NCBI GenBank assembly: GCA_031549565.1
Contig: JAVBPO010000138.1
Span: 1-64,000 of the forward strand
DNA: 64,000 nt
Source: JAVBSX01 sp031549565
Lineage (GTDB): Bacteria; Planctomycetota; Planctomycetia; Pirellulales; Thermoguttaceae
Reading direction: 5' to 3'
Shown here: positions 26,825 to 36,319 of the stretch, piece after piece
Layout: every line of letters begins with the position of its first letter
Numbering within the stretch: position 1 is the stretch's first letter
Made by a program: the position numbers and the translations under genes
The notes under the pieces: model-generated
Databases searched by the model: none
Seen by the model: only the letters and a program-made list of their open reading frames with translations
What the model was told of the DNA's origin: nothing

Positions 26825-28456
26825 TCAATTCGACGTCCGATAGATCGGCAGATGCCGGTAATAGACTTCCAGAATGTAGATCGACAGGCATGTGACGTAA
26901 AGTCGGCCTTCCCCGGCGTAGCGGTCCTGCGACGGGAACGTCGGATCCCAGGAACCTTCGTTTTCCCCTTTTCGCGCCTGTTGATATTCGCACATATTCT
27001 GCTTCATCACGTCGTTCCACGTTTTCCAGTGCCGCCCGCCGAGATGGTGGAACATCTGCGTCGCGTAATACCAGTAATAAACGTCGCGCCCGTTCGTGCG
27101 GCCCATCTCGTCCTTGTAGGTGAAACAGACGAGATTGTCCGGCTGGATCAGCCAATCCGCTCCTTCGAGCAAACGAGGATCGTCCCGTTCCCAGCCGAGG
27201 AATTGACGGCACAACAATCCTTCGGCGGTCATGCTTCGCGTTACGAACGATCCTTTTTCATAAGGATATTTGCTCCCCGCCTCACCGATGTCGTCGAGAA
27301 AATCCCCGACACGATCCAGCGTCTCCTCCGGGACGTCAAGCCCGGCGATCCGACCGCTTTGCAGCGCCATTAAAACCCAGCCGGTCACGGATAAATCGCT
27401 TTGAAAATCGTTCCGACCATATTTCCAGCCGCCGCTGCTCGTCTGATGTTTCACACAATAATCGAGCGCCTTTTGCGCCGGAAGACGCAGTTTTTCCTTG
27501 AGTACCGGATCCCGGGTCATTGCGTACAGTTCGCAGATCGCGATCGTACAGATTCCCTGCGTGTAAAACAAATGATCCTGAGTTTGCGTTTCAGGGCGGA
27601 AAAAACACCCGTCGTCGTCCTGTTGCGTCAGAAGCCAACTCCATCCTTTTCTCACGTTGTCGCGAAACTCTCCCTGTTCGGTGGTTTCACCGTGCCCCTG
27701 AAAAGCCAGTAGTGCCATGCCGGTCGCGGCGGTCCAGTTGTCGACTCCCGCGGCGTCATAGGAATTCTTACGCGGTCCGCGACGGAGCGACCAATGTCCG
27801 TCGGGAAACTGTTGCCGGGCAAGCCAATGAAGACCGCGTATCACCGCCGCTTCGGTCGTTTCATCCCCACCGCCGCGGGTCATCGCCGTCCGCCGGGCCG
27901 TTTCGCTACGACCGTCATACAGGGAACGAATCGTGAGATTGTCCGGTCTTTCGGTTCCGACTCCGGGCGCATTCGGCTTTTCGATTTCCGGTCCACGGTT
28001 AACGGGAGCTTCCGCCAGCGGGTCATCCTCGGGAGCAACCGTCGGATTTTCGGCATTATCGCTCAGTTCGTTGCCGGTGACCGGAGTCGCCTCCAGATTC
28101 GGATCGCCGAGTTTGACGTCGTATTTTTTGGGATCCTCGATCAGCGCGACATTCGGCTGGAGAATGATTTCCCGGGGCGGTTTGGGAGGAAGTTGAGAGA
28201 CGATCAGCGCCAGCACGATCATGAGTGCGAAATGAATCGCCGTGCTGAACAGCCAAGGAGGCGCCTTTTCGACCACCTTTTCGACGAGCGGAACTTTCGG
28301 TTCCCCGCTTTCGTCGTCCGGTTGGTCCGTATCGGTCAGGATGTTGATCAAAGGAGAAGGCGGAAGGGTGGAAAGGGAGAAAGGTGAAAAGGAAAAAAAA
28401 CAGAGCGGGGAGCGTAAGCGAGCGTATCCGTCCCTTATTCCCTTCAACCCTTCCAC
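26825..28456 (-). CDS. Membrane-anchored prenyltransferase/squalene-oxidase-repeat protein (paralogue B)
   Basis: The architecture is the same as at 11570-13069. An acidic N-terminus precedes one membrane helix (LFSTAIHFALMIVLALIVS), then a Pro/Asn-rich linker and an alpha/alpha-toroid with repeats AVIRGLHWLARQQFPDGHW, ALDYCVKHQTSSGGWKYG and YYWYYATQMFHHLGG. It ends LEVYYRHLP. It lies upstream of the BlaI operon on the same strand and may or may not be co-regulated. The start is uncertain: the first 35 codons (from a GTG at 28456) come from a heptamer repeat. TTG 28351 is an alternative that removes it, but neither start has a classical ribosome site. Confidence 0.72.
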   Translation of the reverse strand: MEGLKGIRDGYARLRSPLCFFSFSPFSLSTLPPSPLINILTDTDQPDDESGEPKVPLVEKVVEKAPPWLFSTAIHFALMIVLALIVSQLPPKPPREIILQPNVALIEDPKKYDVKLGDPNLEATPVTGNELSDNAENPTVAPEDDPLAEAPVNRGPEIEKPNAPGVGTERPDNLTIRSLYDGRSETARRTAMTRGGGDETTEAAVIRGLHWLARQQFPDGHWSLRRGPRKNSYDAAGVDNWTAATGMALLAFQGHGETTEQGEFRDNVRKGWSWLLTQQDDDGCFFRPETQTQDHLFYTQGICTIAICELYAMTRDPVLKEKLRLPAQKALDYCVKHQTSSGGWKYGRNDFQSDLSVTGWVLMALQSGRIAGLDVPEETLDRVGDFLDDIGEAGSKYPYEKGSFVTRSMTAEGLLCRQFLGWERDDPRLLEGADWLIQPDNLVCFTYKDEMGRTNGRDVYYWYYATQMFHHLGGRHWKTWNDVMKQNMCEYQQARKGENEGSWDPTFPSQDRYAGEGRLYVTCLSIYILEVYYRHLPIYRTSN

Positions 28457-28479
28457 CCTTATTCCCTTACTCCTTTTAT
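28352..28479. repeat. Paired heptamer-like repeats (GGAAGGG / CCCTTAT) at a gene start
   Basis: A purine-rich arm (28352-28396) faces a pyrimidine arm (28431-28479) made of roughly seven-base CCCTTAT/CCCTTCA units. The element spans the apparent N-terminus of paralogue B, so the annotated start may be an artefact of the repeat. Confidence 0.6.
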
Positions 28480-28578
28480 CGACCCCCCGTTCCTATTTTT
28501 TGAGCGGAAGCGAGTTTATTGTGATTTCAGGAAAATGTGGTATAAATTTTGTGATTGATGTAAGGTTTCCGCCATATC

Positions 28579-28693
28579 TGTCATTCTGAGGTACTCCGAA
28601 GAATCTGGTTTCAAGCCGTGTCCGCTTGGCAATGCGTGTTGGTAAGATGCACCAGATTCTTCGCTTCGTGAGTACACTACGCTCAGAATGACA
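28579..28693. repeat. Hairpin element of the 'TGTCATTCTGAG' type
   Basis: TGTCATTCTGAGGTACTCC...GAATCTGGT (28579-28609) faces ACCAGATTCTTCGCTTCG...CTCAGAATGACA (28650-28692). This is a dispersed inverted repeat like those reported in many bacterial genomes with this core. It lies between divergent genes, and nothing else was seen in 28457-28755. Confidence 0.6.
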
Positions 28694-28755
28694 AAACCAG
28701 CCTGCCAATTTCCGGCGAAGGCCTAATACCGACGCCGTTAGCCGGGAAAATTCAC

Positions 28756-29568
28756 ATGCTTGATCGTGAGGAATATGTCGAACAATCGTTTTTTTACAGT
28801 TCGTTCCTGGAGCGGCTCGAGAGCGGTTTGTCGACCCAGGAGATTTTGCGGGGAATACGGAATGAACTGCTTGCGACGGCAAAACTGCCGCTTGCAATCG
28901 ATTTCCTGTTGACCGACATGAAGTTGACCGGCGGGCTTGCGGCAGCGATGTCCCGGATTAGTCACTATTTCACGCCGTTCCAAGCGTACGTGATCTCGGA
29001 AACGGAACGGGATGCCGGACGGTTTGATTTCCGGATCGCGCTACAGATTCTCGAAAAGGAAGCGAAATATCGAAGCGACAGTCCCCCGGTTCAGGGGCTT
29101 TTCTTTTATCAATTCGAAACGCTCTGCCGCAACCGGCTCGGATACGACAAGGGGCTCGAAGCGATCGCGGCCGATTCCGTGTACGATGCTGATTGGAAAG
29201 ATTGGATCGCGACGGTTCGGCGGCAGATCGGACTGATCGATTTCGCAGACATGATTTACGTGCGGAGCGCTTTTTACCGCAAAAAGTCGAGTGAAAAAGA
29301 GGTCCCGGTCCTTTTCGGCGAGCGGGAAGGCCGAATCGCTCACGCGACCCGCCGCCGTGATCCGACGTATCTGTTCGCCGCTTTGTCACGGCACTTGGGA
29401 TATCCTTCGGTTCCCCGACGGAAAAAGGCGTCGGAAACGGAAAACCTGATACCACTTCTCCAGCGGCGGATCGACCAACTCGAAAACCGGCTCAACCTCC
29501 TCGAAGAAGAACGCAAAGGCGGTATCAACCTCGACCGGTTTTACGTCGGCGAGGAGAAAAAAGGATGA
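28756..29568 (+). CDS. Cytoplasmic protein of unknown function
   Basis: This 270-residue helix-rich protein has no signal peptide. Helical segments LDREEYVEQSFFYSSFLERLE and IDFLLTDMKLTGGLAAAMSRI are followed by a mid-region with many charged and aromatic residues, and a C-terminal coiled coil (LLQRRIDQLENRLNLLEEERK). The family was not recognised. It is the first of three same-strand genes (28756, 29995 and the SNF2 helicase 30716), so a nucleic-acid-linked role is possible but only by association. Confidence 0.7.
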   Translation: MLDREEYVEQSFFYSSFLERLESGLSTQEILRGIRNELLATAKLPLAIDFLLTDMKLTGGLAAAMSRISHYFTPFQAYVISETERDAGRFDFRIALQILEKEAKYRSDSPPVQGLFFYQFETLCRNRLGYDKGLEAIAADSVYDADWKDWIATVRRQIGLIDFADMIYVRSAFYRKKSSEKEVPVLFGEREGRIAHATRRRDPTYLFAALSRHLGYPSVPRRKKASETENLIPLLQRRIDQLENRLNLLEEERKGGINLDRFYVGEEKKG

Positions 29569-29675
29569 CCGACGGTTTTCTGTCTCGCGAAATTCATCTC
29601 TTCCCGTCAATCCGTCGGCTCGTCGAAGCTCCCCGGTTCGGCGAGATTGTCCGGCGAACCGGCAAACTGATTTAA
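29565..29675 (+). CDS. Possible small protein (36 aa) coupled to the preceding gene
   Basis: An ATG overlaps the TGA of the preceding gene (ATGA), with GAGGAG nine bases upstream. It reads MTDGFLSREIHLFPSIRRLV and continues to a TAA at 29675. Overlap and ribosome site suggest translational coupling. The length is close to what chance allows and no family is known. Confidence 0.3.
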   Translation: MTDGFLSREIHLFPSIRRLVEAPRFGEIVRRTGKLI

Positions 29676-29994
29676 ACGATAATGCGGGAAAGGCAGGCAA
29701 AATATTCGAGATTGTTTATCATTCACATTCTGACTTGACTCTTTTTAGGCGAACTCAAGAATGGTAGCCCGGTTTTCCGATTTTCCCTCCATATAGGGCG
29801 CTCGTTTACGCTTCCCGGTCGGATTTTGCGCGGTCGCACAAGAAATGTCTAGGATAAGAGCAAAGTAAAGCAAAAACAGCTACCCCCCTAAGCCCTCTCC
29901 CCGGAATACCCGAGGAAAGCGGACCATCGGATCGCGAAGCCGGCTTTATCCGCCCTGATTCCTGTCTCCCGACTCCTGACTCCTGACTCCTTGA
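29676..29994. other. Intergenic stretch with a single heptamer array
   Basis: No gene was found. Positions 29958-29990 hold GACTCCT heptamers without an obvious facing partner. A fragment similar to the CCCTCTCCCCGGAATACC element (full copy at 32542-32658) lies near 29890-29915. Confidence 0.5.
29958..29990. repeat. Single heptamer array (GACTCCT)
   Basis: About four imperfect seven-base units end just before the start of the next gene at 29995. Unlike the other loci, no complementary array stands nearby. Confidence 0.55.
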
Positions 29995-30603
29995 ATGGAA
30001 ACAATACCGCTTCTCGGGTTTCTTACGGTGATCGACCATCCCCGGTCGGGGTTCATCGGCGGGCTGCTTGTGCTCAATCCGGTCGGTCGTCCGGTCGAGT
30101 TCCACTGCACCGCGTCGCTGAAACCGAATCGAGCCCAGGAAATCCTGTTTGGAAACGCTTTAGTACCGTACCTGTTCGGAGAGCAAATCGCCCAAGCCCT
30201 GGTTCGTAAATCACAGGCAAACCTTTCGTTTCTGTTCACTGATTCCCCCGGGGTACTCGCGTTGCAGGATTTCGTCGAGCAGCCGCTCATTTTCGTTCCC
30301 ACCGACGATTCCGAAAATGAACCGCCCACCCCGGAAGCTGCGCAAAGCCAAGACCTGTTCTCGTTTTCCACAAAAAGGACCGAATTCCCACAGAAACGGC
30401 AACCGCTTCGCGGCATTCCCGGCTTGAGCGTCGTGCGTTGGAAGGAAACATTCGTCGCGAACTTGCCGCTTTGGATTCCTGACGACCGCAAAATGGAGGT
30501 TCAGGCAATTTCGGAAAAATTGATCGATTATACTCGTTCTATCGACTTCGCCGAACCGTTCACAAGAGTACGCTTGGCGCTCGATGAAGCGCAGAAGAAT
30601 TAA
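29995..30603 (+). CDS. Protein of unknown function
   Basis: This 202-residue mixed alpha/beta protein begins METIPLLGFLTVIDHPRSG and has no signal peptide. It contains an acidic linker (DDSENEPPTPEAAQSQD) near residue 105. The frame starts right after a heptamer array and stops right at the next one, so both borders are repeat-defined. It precedes the SNF2 helicase on the same strand. Family not recognised. Confidence 0.65.
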   Translation: METIPLLGFLTVIDHPRSGFIGGLLVLNPVGRPVEFHCTASLKPNRAQEILFGNALVPYLFGEQIAQALVRKSQANLSFLFTDSPGVLALQDFVEQPLIFVPTDDSENEPPTPEAAQSQDLFSFSTKRTEFPQKRQPLRGIPGLSVVRWKETFVANLPLWIPDDRKMEVQAISEKLIDYTRSIDFAEPFTRVRLALDEAQKN

Positions 30604-30706
30604 TCCCAAATTACGAATCCCAAATTCCAAATTACGAATTACGAATTACGAATAAGGCCCAAGTCAACCCAATCGCAAAGTAATTCATAATTAGTAATTC
30701 GTAAAT
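30601..30706. repeat. Paired heptamer repeats (AATTACG) forming a hairpin
   Basis: The left arm 30601-30653 has AATTACGAATTACG units and the right arm 30680-30706 carries CATAATTAGTAATTCG. They sit between the unknown gene and the helicase gene and start at the stop codon of the former. The same heptamer is used at 43582-43661. Confidence 0.7.
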
Positions 30707-30715
30707 TAATCCAGT

Positions 30716-32509
<1,794 letters not shown>

Positions 32510-32541
32510 TGGTCAACAGGGAGGGTTTCGATCAGAAAAGA

Positions 32542-32658
32542 TGGTCCCCTCGCCCCCGGTCGTCCGGGGGAGAGGGATAGGGTGAGGGGGTGGAGCTGTT
32601 TGACGCCTCATTTCCCCTCACCCTAACCCTCTCCCCGGAATACCGGGGAGAGGGGACC
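32542..32658. repeat. GC-rich inverted repeat (GGTCCCCTC / GAGGGGACC)
   Basis: GGTCCCCTCGCCC...GGGGGAGAGGGATAGGGTGAGGGG is mirrored by CCCCTCACCCTAACCCTCTCC...GAGAGGGGACC. It follows the helicase gene, so termination is possible, but it resembles dispersed elements (half copy near 29890). Confidence 0.6.
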
Positions 32659-32771
32659 GGAGTTTTGGCTGTTTTGACCTGTTTACTTACGTTTCTTCTA
32701 CCTGAATTACCGCATCCCCTCTCAGGAAATATCGGAGTTATACGGTTTGCGTTCTTTGCGGATCGGGGTAA

Positions 32772-32798
32772 TTGACACGAATATAACGATTGTATACA
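32772..32798 (+). promoter_or_regulatory. Candidate promoter for the 32893 gene
   Basis: A perfect TTGACA -35 (32772-32777) and a TATACA -10 (32793-32798) are separated by 15 bases, shorter than ideal. The gene start lies about 95 bases downstream. Confidence 0.35.
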
Positions 32799-32892
32799 CT
32801 TCCTGAGAATACTAGGGGGGAATGTCTCACCCTACGCGACAGGTGCTTGGGTCGAGACTTCCTTTTCGAAACTTATTTGGAGAATTGTATTT

Positions 32893-34053
32893 ATGGTCAA
32901 ACCAATCGTTCCTTTGTCTTTGTGTTTGTTGGTATTTTTGTTGACGAATTCCGCTTCGGCTCAATCGCTTCATCGCTCAAACGCGGAACTCGGGTCCGGG
33001 ATCGGCTCCGATTCCGGTTCAGGGATCGGGTCCGGCGCCCACTGGAATCCCGATGATGACGGGAGAGGGGGAGGGGGCATTCCGTCCCGTGAACCGCACG
33101 ACAGGGCTTTCGATCGATTTATTACCAGCGACCATCTCTGGAAAGCCATCAATTCGATGAACATCGAAGACAAGGTCGACGCGATCCCCCACTTATTGGA
33201 AGGCGAACATTATCTCCACCGCCCGAACAAGGCGATTTCCGCGCATGATTTGGCAATTTTGGCCGCACGCATGTCCGTTCATATCGGAGAACGTAATGCC
33301 GTCGAGCGGATGATTCGCATTTTCCAGCGGGAAGACGACCGGGAATTGCTCCGTGAATTGGAACGTGATTTGGACAAGATCAAAGCGAACAACGGCCGTG
33401 GAGACGGAAACTGGAACGAGGGACAGCCGCACCATTGGGGCGACGGTTCGGACGACGGCCCCACGGAGGGACCGGGCAATCGAGACCCGTTTGCAGACGC
33501 CCCGCTGGGAGCCCAAGATTACGCCAAAGCGGTTTTGGACGAAGCCTCCAAGCAGGTTTTCGCACGATCCCGGGATAATTTGAAGGCGACCGTCGAAGGG
33601 CTGCGAAACGATAATTTCACCTATCCGACCATCCGGGATTACCTGATTCGCAAAGTGGAAAAAATGGAATCGCAAATCAAAGGTCGGGAAGACGACGACG
33701 ATAATCACCTGGGTCGCGCTTTCGAAGGGTTCGGTAACGCGATGGCCGGACGCCCGAGCGTGGCCGCCGTCGGTTCGTCTCCCGGACAGCAGTATGATTC
33801 ACGTCCTTTCCGCGCCCAATTTCAAATCTCCAGCGGGGGCGCCGTTGCCGAAAGAATTGAATCCGGATCCGTTTTCTATCGACACCTCCAGAAAGGGGAT
33901 CGGATTTTCAAGATGGACAATTTGCCGGTCCACAACGCCTACGACCTGGAAAATCACAACAACTGGACGGTCATCGACTATATCGCCGCGGAAGACGGTC
34001 GCCATGTTCGTAAAACCCTTTACATTCCTCCGCACAGGAATTACGGGGAATAG
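32893..34053 (+). CDS. Exported protein with C-terminal PDZ-like segment
   Basis: This 386-residue protein has a signal peptide (LSLCLLVFLLTNSASAQ, cleavage near residue 24) and TTGGAG upstream. A Gly/Ser/Asp repeat (GSGIGSDSGSGIGSG) and Gly-rich linkers surround two helical regions, with the sequence HDLAILAARMSVHIG in the first. The last 80 residues (GGAVAERIESGSVFYRHLQKGDRIFKMDNLPV) have a PDZ-like outline. No protease triad is present. Function unknown; an envelope role is inference. Confidence 0.7.
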   Translation: MVKPIVPLSLCLLVFLLTNSASAQSLHRSNAELGSGIGSDSGSGIGSGAHWNPDDDGRGGGGIPSREPHDRAFDRFITSDHLWKAINSMNIEDKVDAIPHLLEGEHYLHRPNKAISAHDLAILAARMSVHIGERNAVERMIRIFQREDDRELLRELERDLDKIKANNGRGDGNWNEGQPHHWGDGSDDGPTEGPGNRDPFADAPLGAQDYAKAVLDEASKQVFARSRDNLKATVEGLRNDNFTYPTIRDYLIRKVEKMESQIKGREDDDDNHLGRAFEGFGNAMAGRPSVAAVGSSPGQQYDSRPFRAQFQISSGGAVAERIESGSVFYRHLQKGDRIFKMDNLPVHNAYDLENHNNWTVIDYIAAEDGRHVRKTLYIPPHRNYGE

Positions 34054-34065
34054 CCGTTGATACCG

Positions 34066-34176
34066 TGAGCGCCGGGGCTTGCCCCGGGCTGGGCTGTGCG
34101 GACGGCTTCCCTTGAGGGCGTTTGGTAAAACGTGACGTTTCACATAACAAACGCGGGGCAAGCCCCGCCGCTAACC
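34066..34176. repeat. REP-like inverted element, GGGGCTTGCCCC family
   Basis: GCCGGGGCTTGCCCCGGGCTGG faces CGCGGGGCAAGCCCCGCCGC, with a middle part containing GGACGGCTTC. It is related, in either orientation, to 45318-45426 and 57907-58008, and by its end to 8635-8665. Confidence 0.65.
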
Positions 34177-34190
34177 TCATTATTCGAATC

Positions 34191-35498
34191 ATGTACCGCA
34201 ATTTCCTTTTTCTCCTGTTCGGTTTGATCCTGTTTTCCGTGTGGGATCAAACGTCGCTTGCCGTCGAGAATCCTCCGAATATCGTGCTGATCATTTCCGA
34301 CGATCACCATTGGGGAGATTACGGGTTCATGGGACATCCCGCCGTGAAGACGCCGAATCTGGACCGCTTGGCCCGGGAAGGGATCGTCTTCACTCGCGGG
34401 TACGTTCCGTCGTCGCTTTGCTGTCCTTCGTTAGCGTCGATCATCACCGGGCGATACCCGCATGAACACCGTATTACGGGAAACGACCCTCCCGTTCCCC
34501 CGGGAATGGATCGCGGCGAGTTTTACCGCTCCCAGGCGTATCTCGACGGGCGTGACACCATGATCGCCCGGATGAAACAGACGCCGACGCTTCCGAAGCT
34601 GCTCGCGGAAAAAGGGTATCTTTCGCTGCAAACCGGCAAATGGTGGTTGGGGCGTTACGATTCCGGCGGATTTACGCACGGTATGACCCAAGGCGGACGG
34701 CACGGGGACGACGGTCTGGAAATCGGGCGGAAAACCATGCAACCGATCTCGGATTTCCTTGACACCGCCGCGGAGGAAAAGAAGCCGTTTTTTCTCTGGT
34801 ACGCCCCGATGTTGCCGCACGATCCGCATGATCCGTCGCAGCGGCTTCTCGACCATTACGTGAATCAAACCGATTCGATTCACCAGGCTCGCTACTGGGG
34901 AAACGTCGAACGGTTCGACGAAACTTGCGGTTGGCTCCTGGACGAAATCGACCGCCGCGGTTTGAGTGAGGACACCGTTGTCGTGTATGTCGCCGACAAC
35001 GGTTGGATCCAGAACCAAGACGATCCGCGATACGCCCCGAAATCGAAGCAATCCCCGTACGACGGCGGTTTGCGAACGCCGATCATGATCCGTCGGCCCG
35101 GTCGAATCCCACCGCAACGGGACGATGTTCATTGTGTCGGTTCGCTCGACCTTGTTCCGACGCTGTTGAACATCGCCGGATGTCCGAAAATCGATTCGCT
35201 TCCCGGCGTCGATCTGTTGGACGCCGAAGCGGTGTCGAATCGCAAAGCGATTTACGGCGAATGTTTCACGCACGATTTTGTCGACCTGGACGATCCGGTG
35301 AAAAACCTCCGTTTCCGCTGGATGATCGAAGACGGTTGGAAATTGATCGTCCCGCAACCGGGCGAATCGACCGGGATCGAATTGTATCACATTCATGACG
35401 ACCCGCACGAAGAGAAAGACCTCGCCGCATCGGAGCCGAACCGCGTCCGGCAAATGCAGCCGAAGCTCGACACGTTCTGGCCCGCGTTTGTGAGATGA
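34191..35498 (+). CDS. Exported sulfatase
   Basis: The 435-residue protein has a signal peptide (FLFLLFGLILFSVW) and the alkaline-phosphatase-like sulfatase fold: metal-binding Asp37-Asp38 (SDDHHWGDYG) and the modification site region SSLCCPSLASIITGR (Cys77). The usual C-x-P-S-R has Leu in place of Arg81, a variant also familiar as CRPSL in planctomycetes. Downstream come KWWLG, HDPHDP and YVADNGW, which match the other conserved sites. Cys77 should be turned into formylglycine by an FGE not seen here. The substrate is probably a sulfated polysaccharide. Upstream ATG 34122 lies in a repeat and was rejected. Confidence 0.9.
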   Translation: MYRNFLFLLFGLILFSVWDQTSLAVENPPNIVLIISDDHHWGDYGFMGHPAVKTPNLDRLAREGIVFTRGYVPSSLCCPSLASIITGRYPHEHRITGNDPPVPPGMDRGEFYRSQAYLDGRDTMIARMKQTPTLPKLLAEKGYLSLQTGKWWLGRYDSGGFTHGMTQGGRHGDDGLEIGRKTMQPISDFLDTAAEEKKPFFLWYAPMLPHDPHDPSQRLLDHYVNQTDSIHQARYWGNVERFDETCGWLLDEIDRRGLSEDTVVVYVADNGWIQNQDDPRYAPKSKQSPYDGGLRTPIMIRRPGRIPPQRDDVHCVGSLDLVPTLLNIAGCPKIDSLPGVDLLDAEAVSNRKAIYGECFTHDFVDLDDPVKNLRFRWMIEDGWKLIVPQPGESTGIELYHIHDDPHEEKDLAASEPNRVRQMQPKLDTFWPAFVR

Positions 35499-35510
35499 AA
35501 AGGTCGCCTT

Positions 35511-35545
35511 CGAATCAGAGCCGCGCACGAAGTAAGCGGTGTTCG
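35511..35545. repeat. Single-arm copy of the CGCGCACGAAGTAAGCGGT repeat
   Basis: GAATCAGAGCCGCGCACGAAG begins here, 13 bases after the sulfatase stop, without its facing arm. Same family as 15617-15727 and 39655-39695. Confidence 0.6.
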
Positions 35546-35559
35546 AATTGACTGCGCCG

Positions 35560-35730
35560 CAACATTTTGTATTGCCTTGTTTGCAAAACGAAATTTTCGA
35601 AGCGACAACGAATACTTGGTCTCATGTCGACCTCCTTGAGCCGTTTGCCGCCGATATTGTCATCGGAAATCCTTTGAAAACCAAAGCCATCGCCGAGGCC
35701 AAAGTCAAAACCGACAAGATTGACACGCCA
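35560..35730 (+). pseudogene. IS110-family transposase fragment
   Basis: The frame reads EATTNTWSHVDLLEPFAADI followed by NPLKTKAIAEAKVKTDKID. This is the conserved end of the DEDD catalytic domain of IS110 transposases (usually ...ANPLKTKAIAEAKIKTDKIDA). The rest of the gene, both ends and the serine domain, are missing, so this is a relic. It stands beside a repeat arm. Confidence 0.7.
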
Positions 35731-35783
35731 TGCCGCACTCCAAGGGAAAAATCACTTAACGGCGTTGTCTGACAGTACAACTA

Positions 35784-36251
35784 TCACTTATCACCTGTTT
35801 TCGCGTCTTTTTTCGGTTGTGGTTTTTCCTTCAGGACTAACACGGGACACTGCGCCAAATGAACGACGCGGTCGGTCGTCGAACCAAGCAGGATTCGTGT
35901 CAAAACGCCGCGTCCGTGGGACGGAATCACAATCAAACCGGCGTCGATTTCCTCGGCGTAAAGCGTGATCTCGTTGCCCGGGTCGCCGAGACGGATCTCG
36001 ATGTTCAGGTTCTCATGACCGTGATCTTTCAGAAAATCCTGGAGCGTTTCCTTGATTCGCTCGATTCGCGTCACATCGTCGACGGCACTCCAGATGATTC
36101 CCGGTTCGGCAGGCTCCAGAATCGGTAAAACGTGAATGATCCGTAAATGATCCTGATCGTCCGCGATTTCCACAGCCGCCCGGAGCGCTTTCATGGAAAA
36201 TTCGGACATGTCGATCGGAACGACTATCAGTCGATTGGCAAGAACGCTCAT
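35784..36251 (-). CDS. Universal stress protein (UspA family)
   Basis: This 155-residue protein starts at ATG 36251 with AGGAG upstream and is a single Usp domain. VVPIDMSEFSMKALRAA opens the fold. The ATP-binding signature GxxGRG-like SHGRGVLTRILLGSTTDRVV and the final strand CPVLVLK are clear, so nucleotide binding is likely. It stands alone between the sulfatase region and the GH57 gene on the same strand as the latter. The role of Usp proteins is stress tolerance, of unknown mechanism here. Confidence 0.9.
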   Translation of the reverse strand: MSVLANRLIVVPIDMSEFSMKALRAAVEIADDQDHLRIIHVLPILEPAEPGIIWSAVDDVTRIERIKETLQDFLKDHGHENLNIEIRLGDPGNEITLYAEEIDAGLIVIPSHGRGVLTRILLGSTTDRVVHLAQCPVLVLKEKPQPKKDAKTGDK

Positions 36252-36319
36252 GGTCATCTCCTTTCGGGAAAAGGCGGAAAAAAGAAAACGAAACATCTAT
36301 GAGGAGCTTTTCCTCTATT

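Larger units (their letters stand above)
32510..32892. other. Intergenic stretch with hairpin element and candidate promoter
   Basis: It contains the inverted element 32542-32658 and then AT-rich DNA with a promoter-like pair at 32772-32798. No gene was seen. Confidence 0.5.

Noticed and set aside
29386..29700. Minus-strand frame of 104 codons
   Set aside because: It is antisense to the conserved end of the 28756 gene, lacks a ribosome site, and is atypical in composition.
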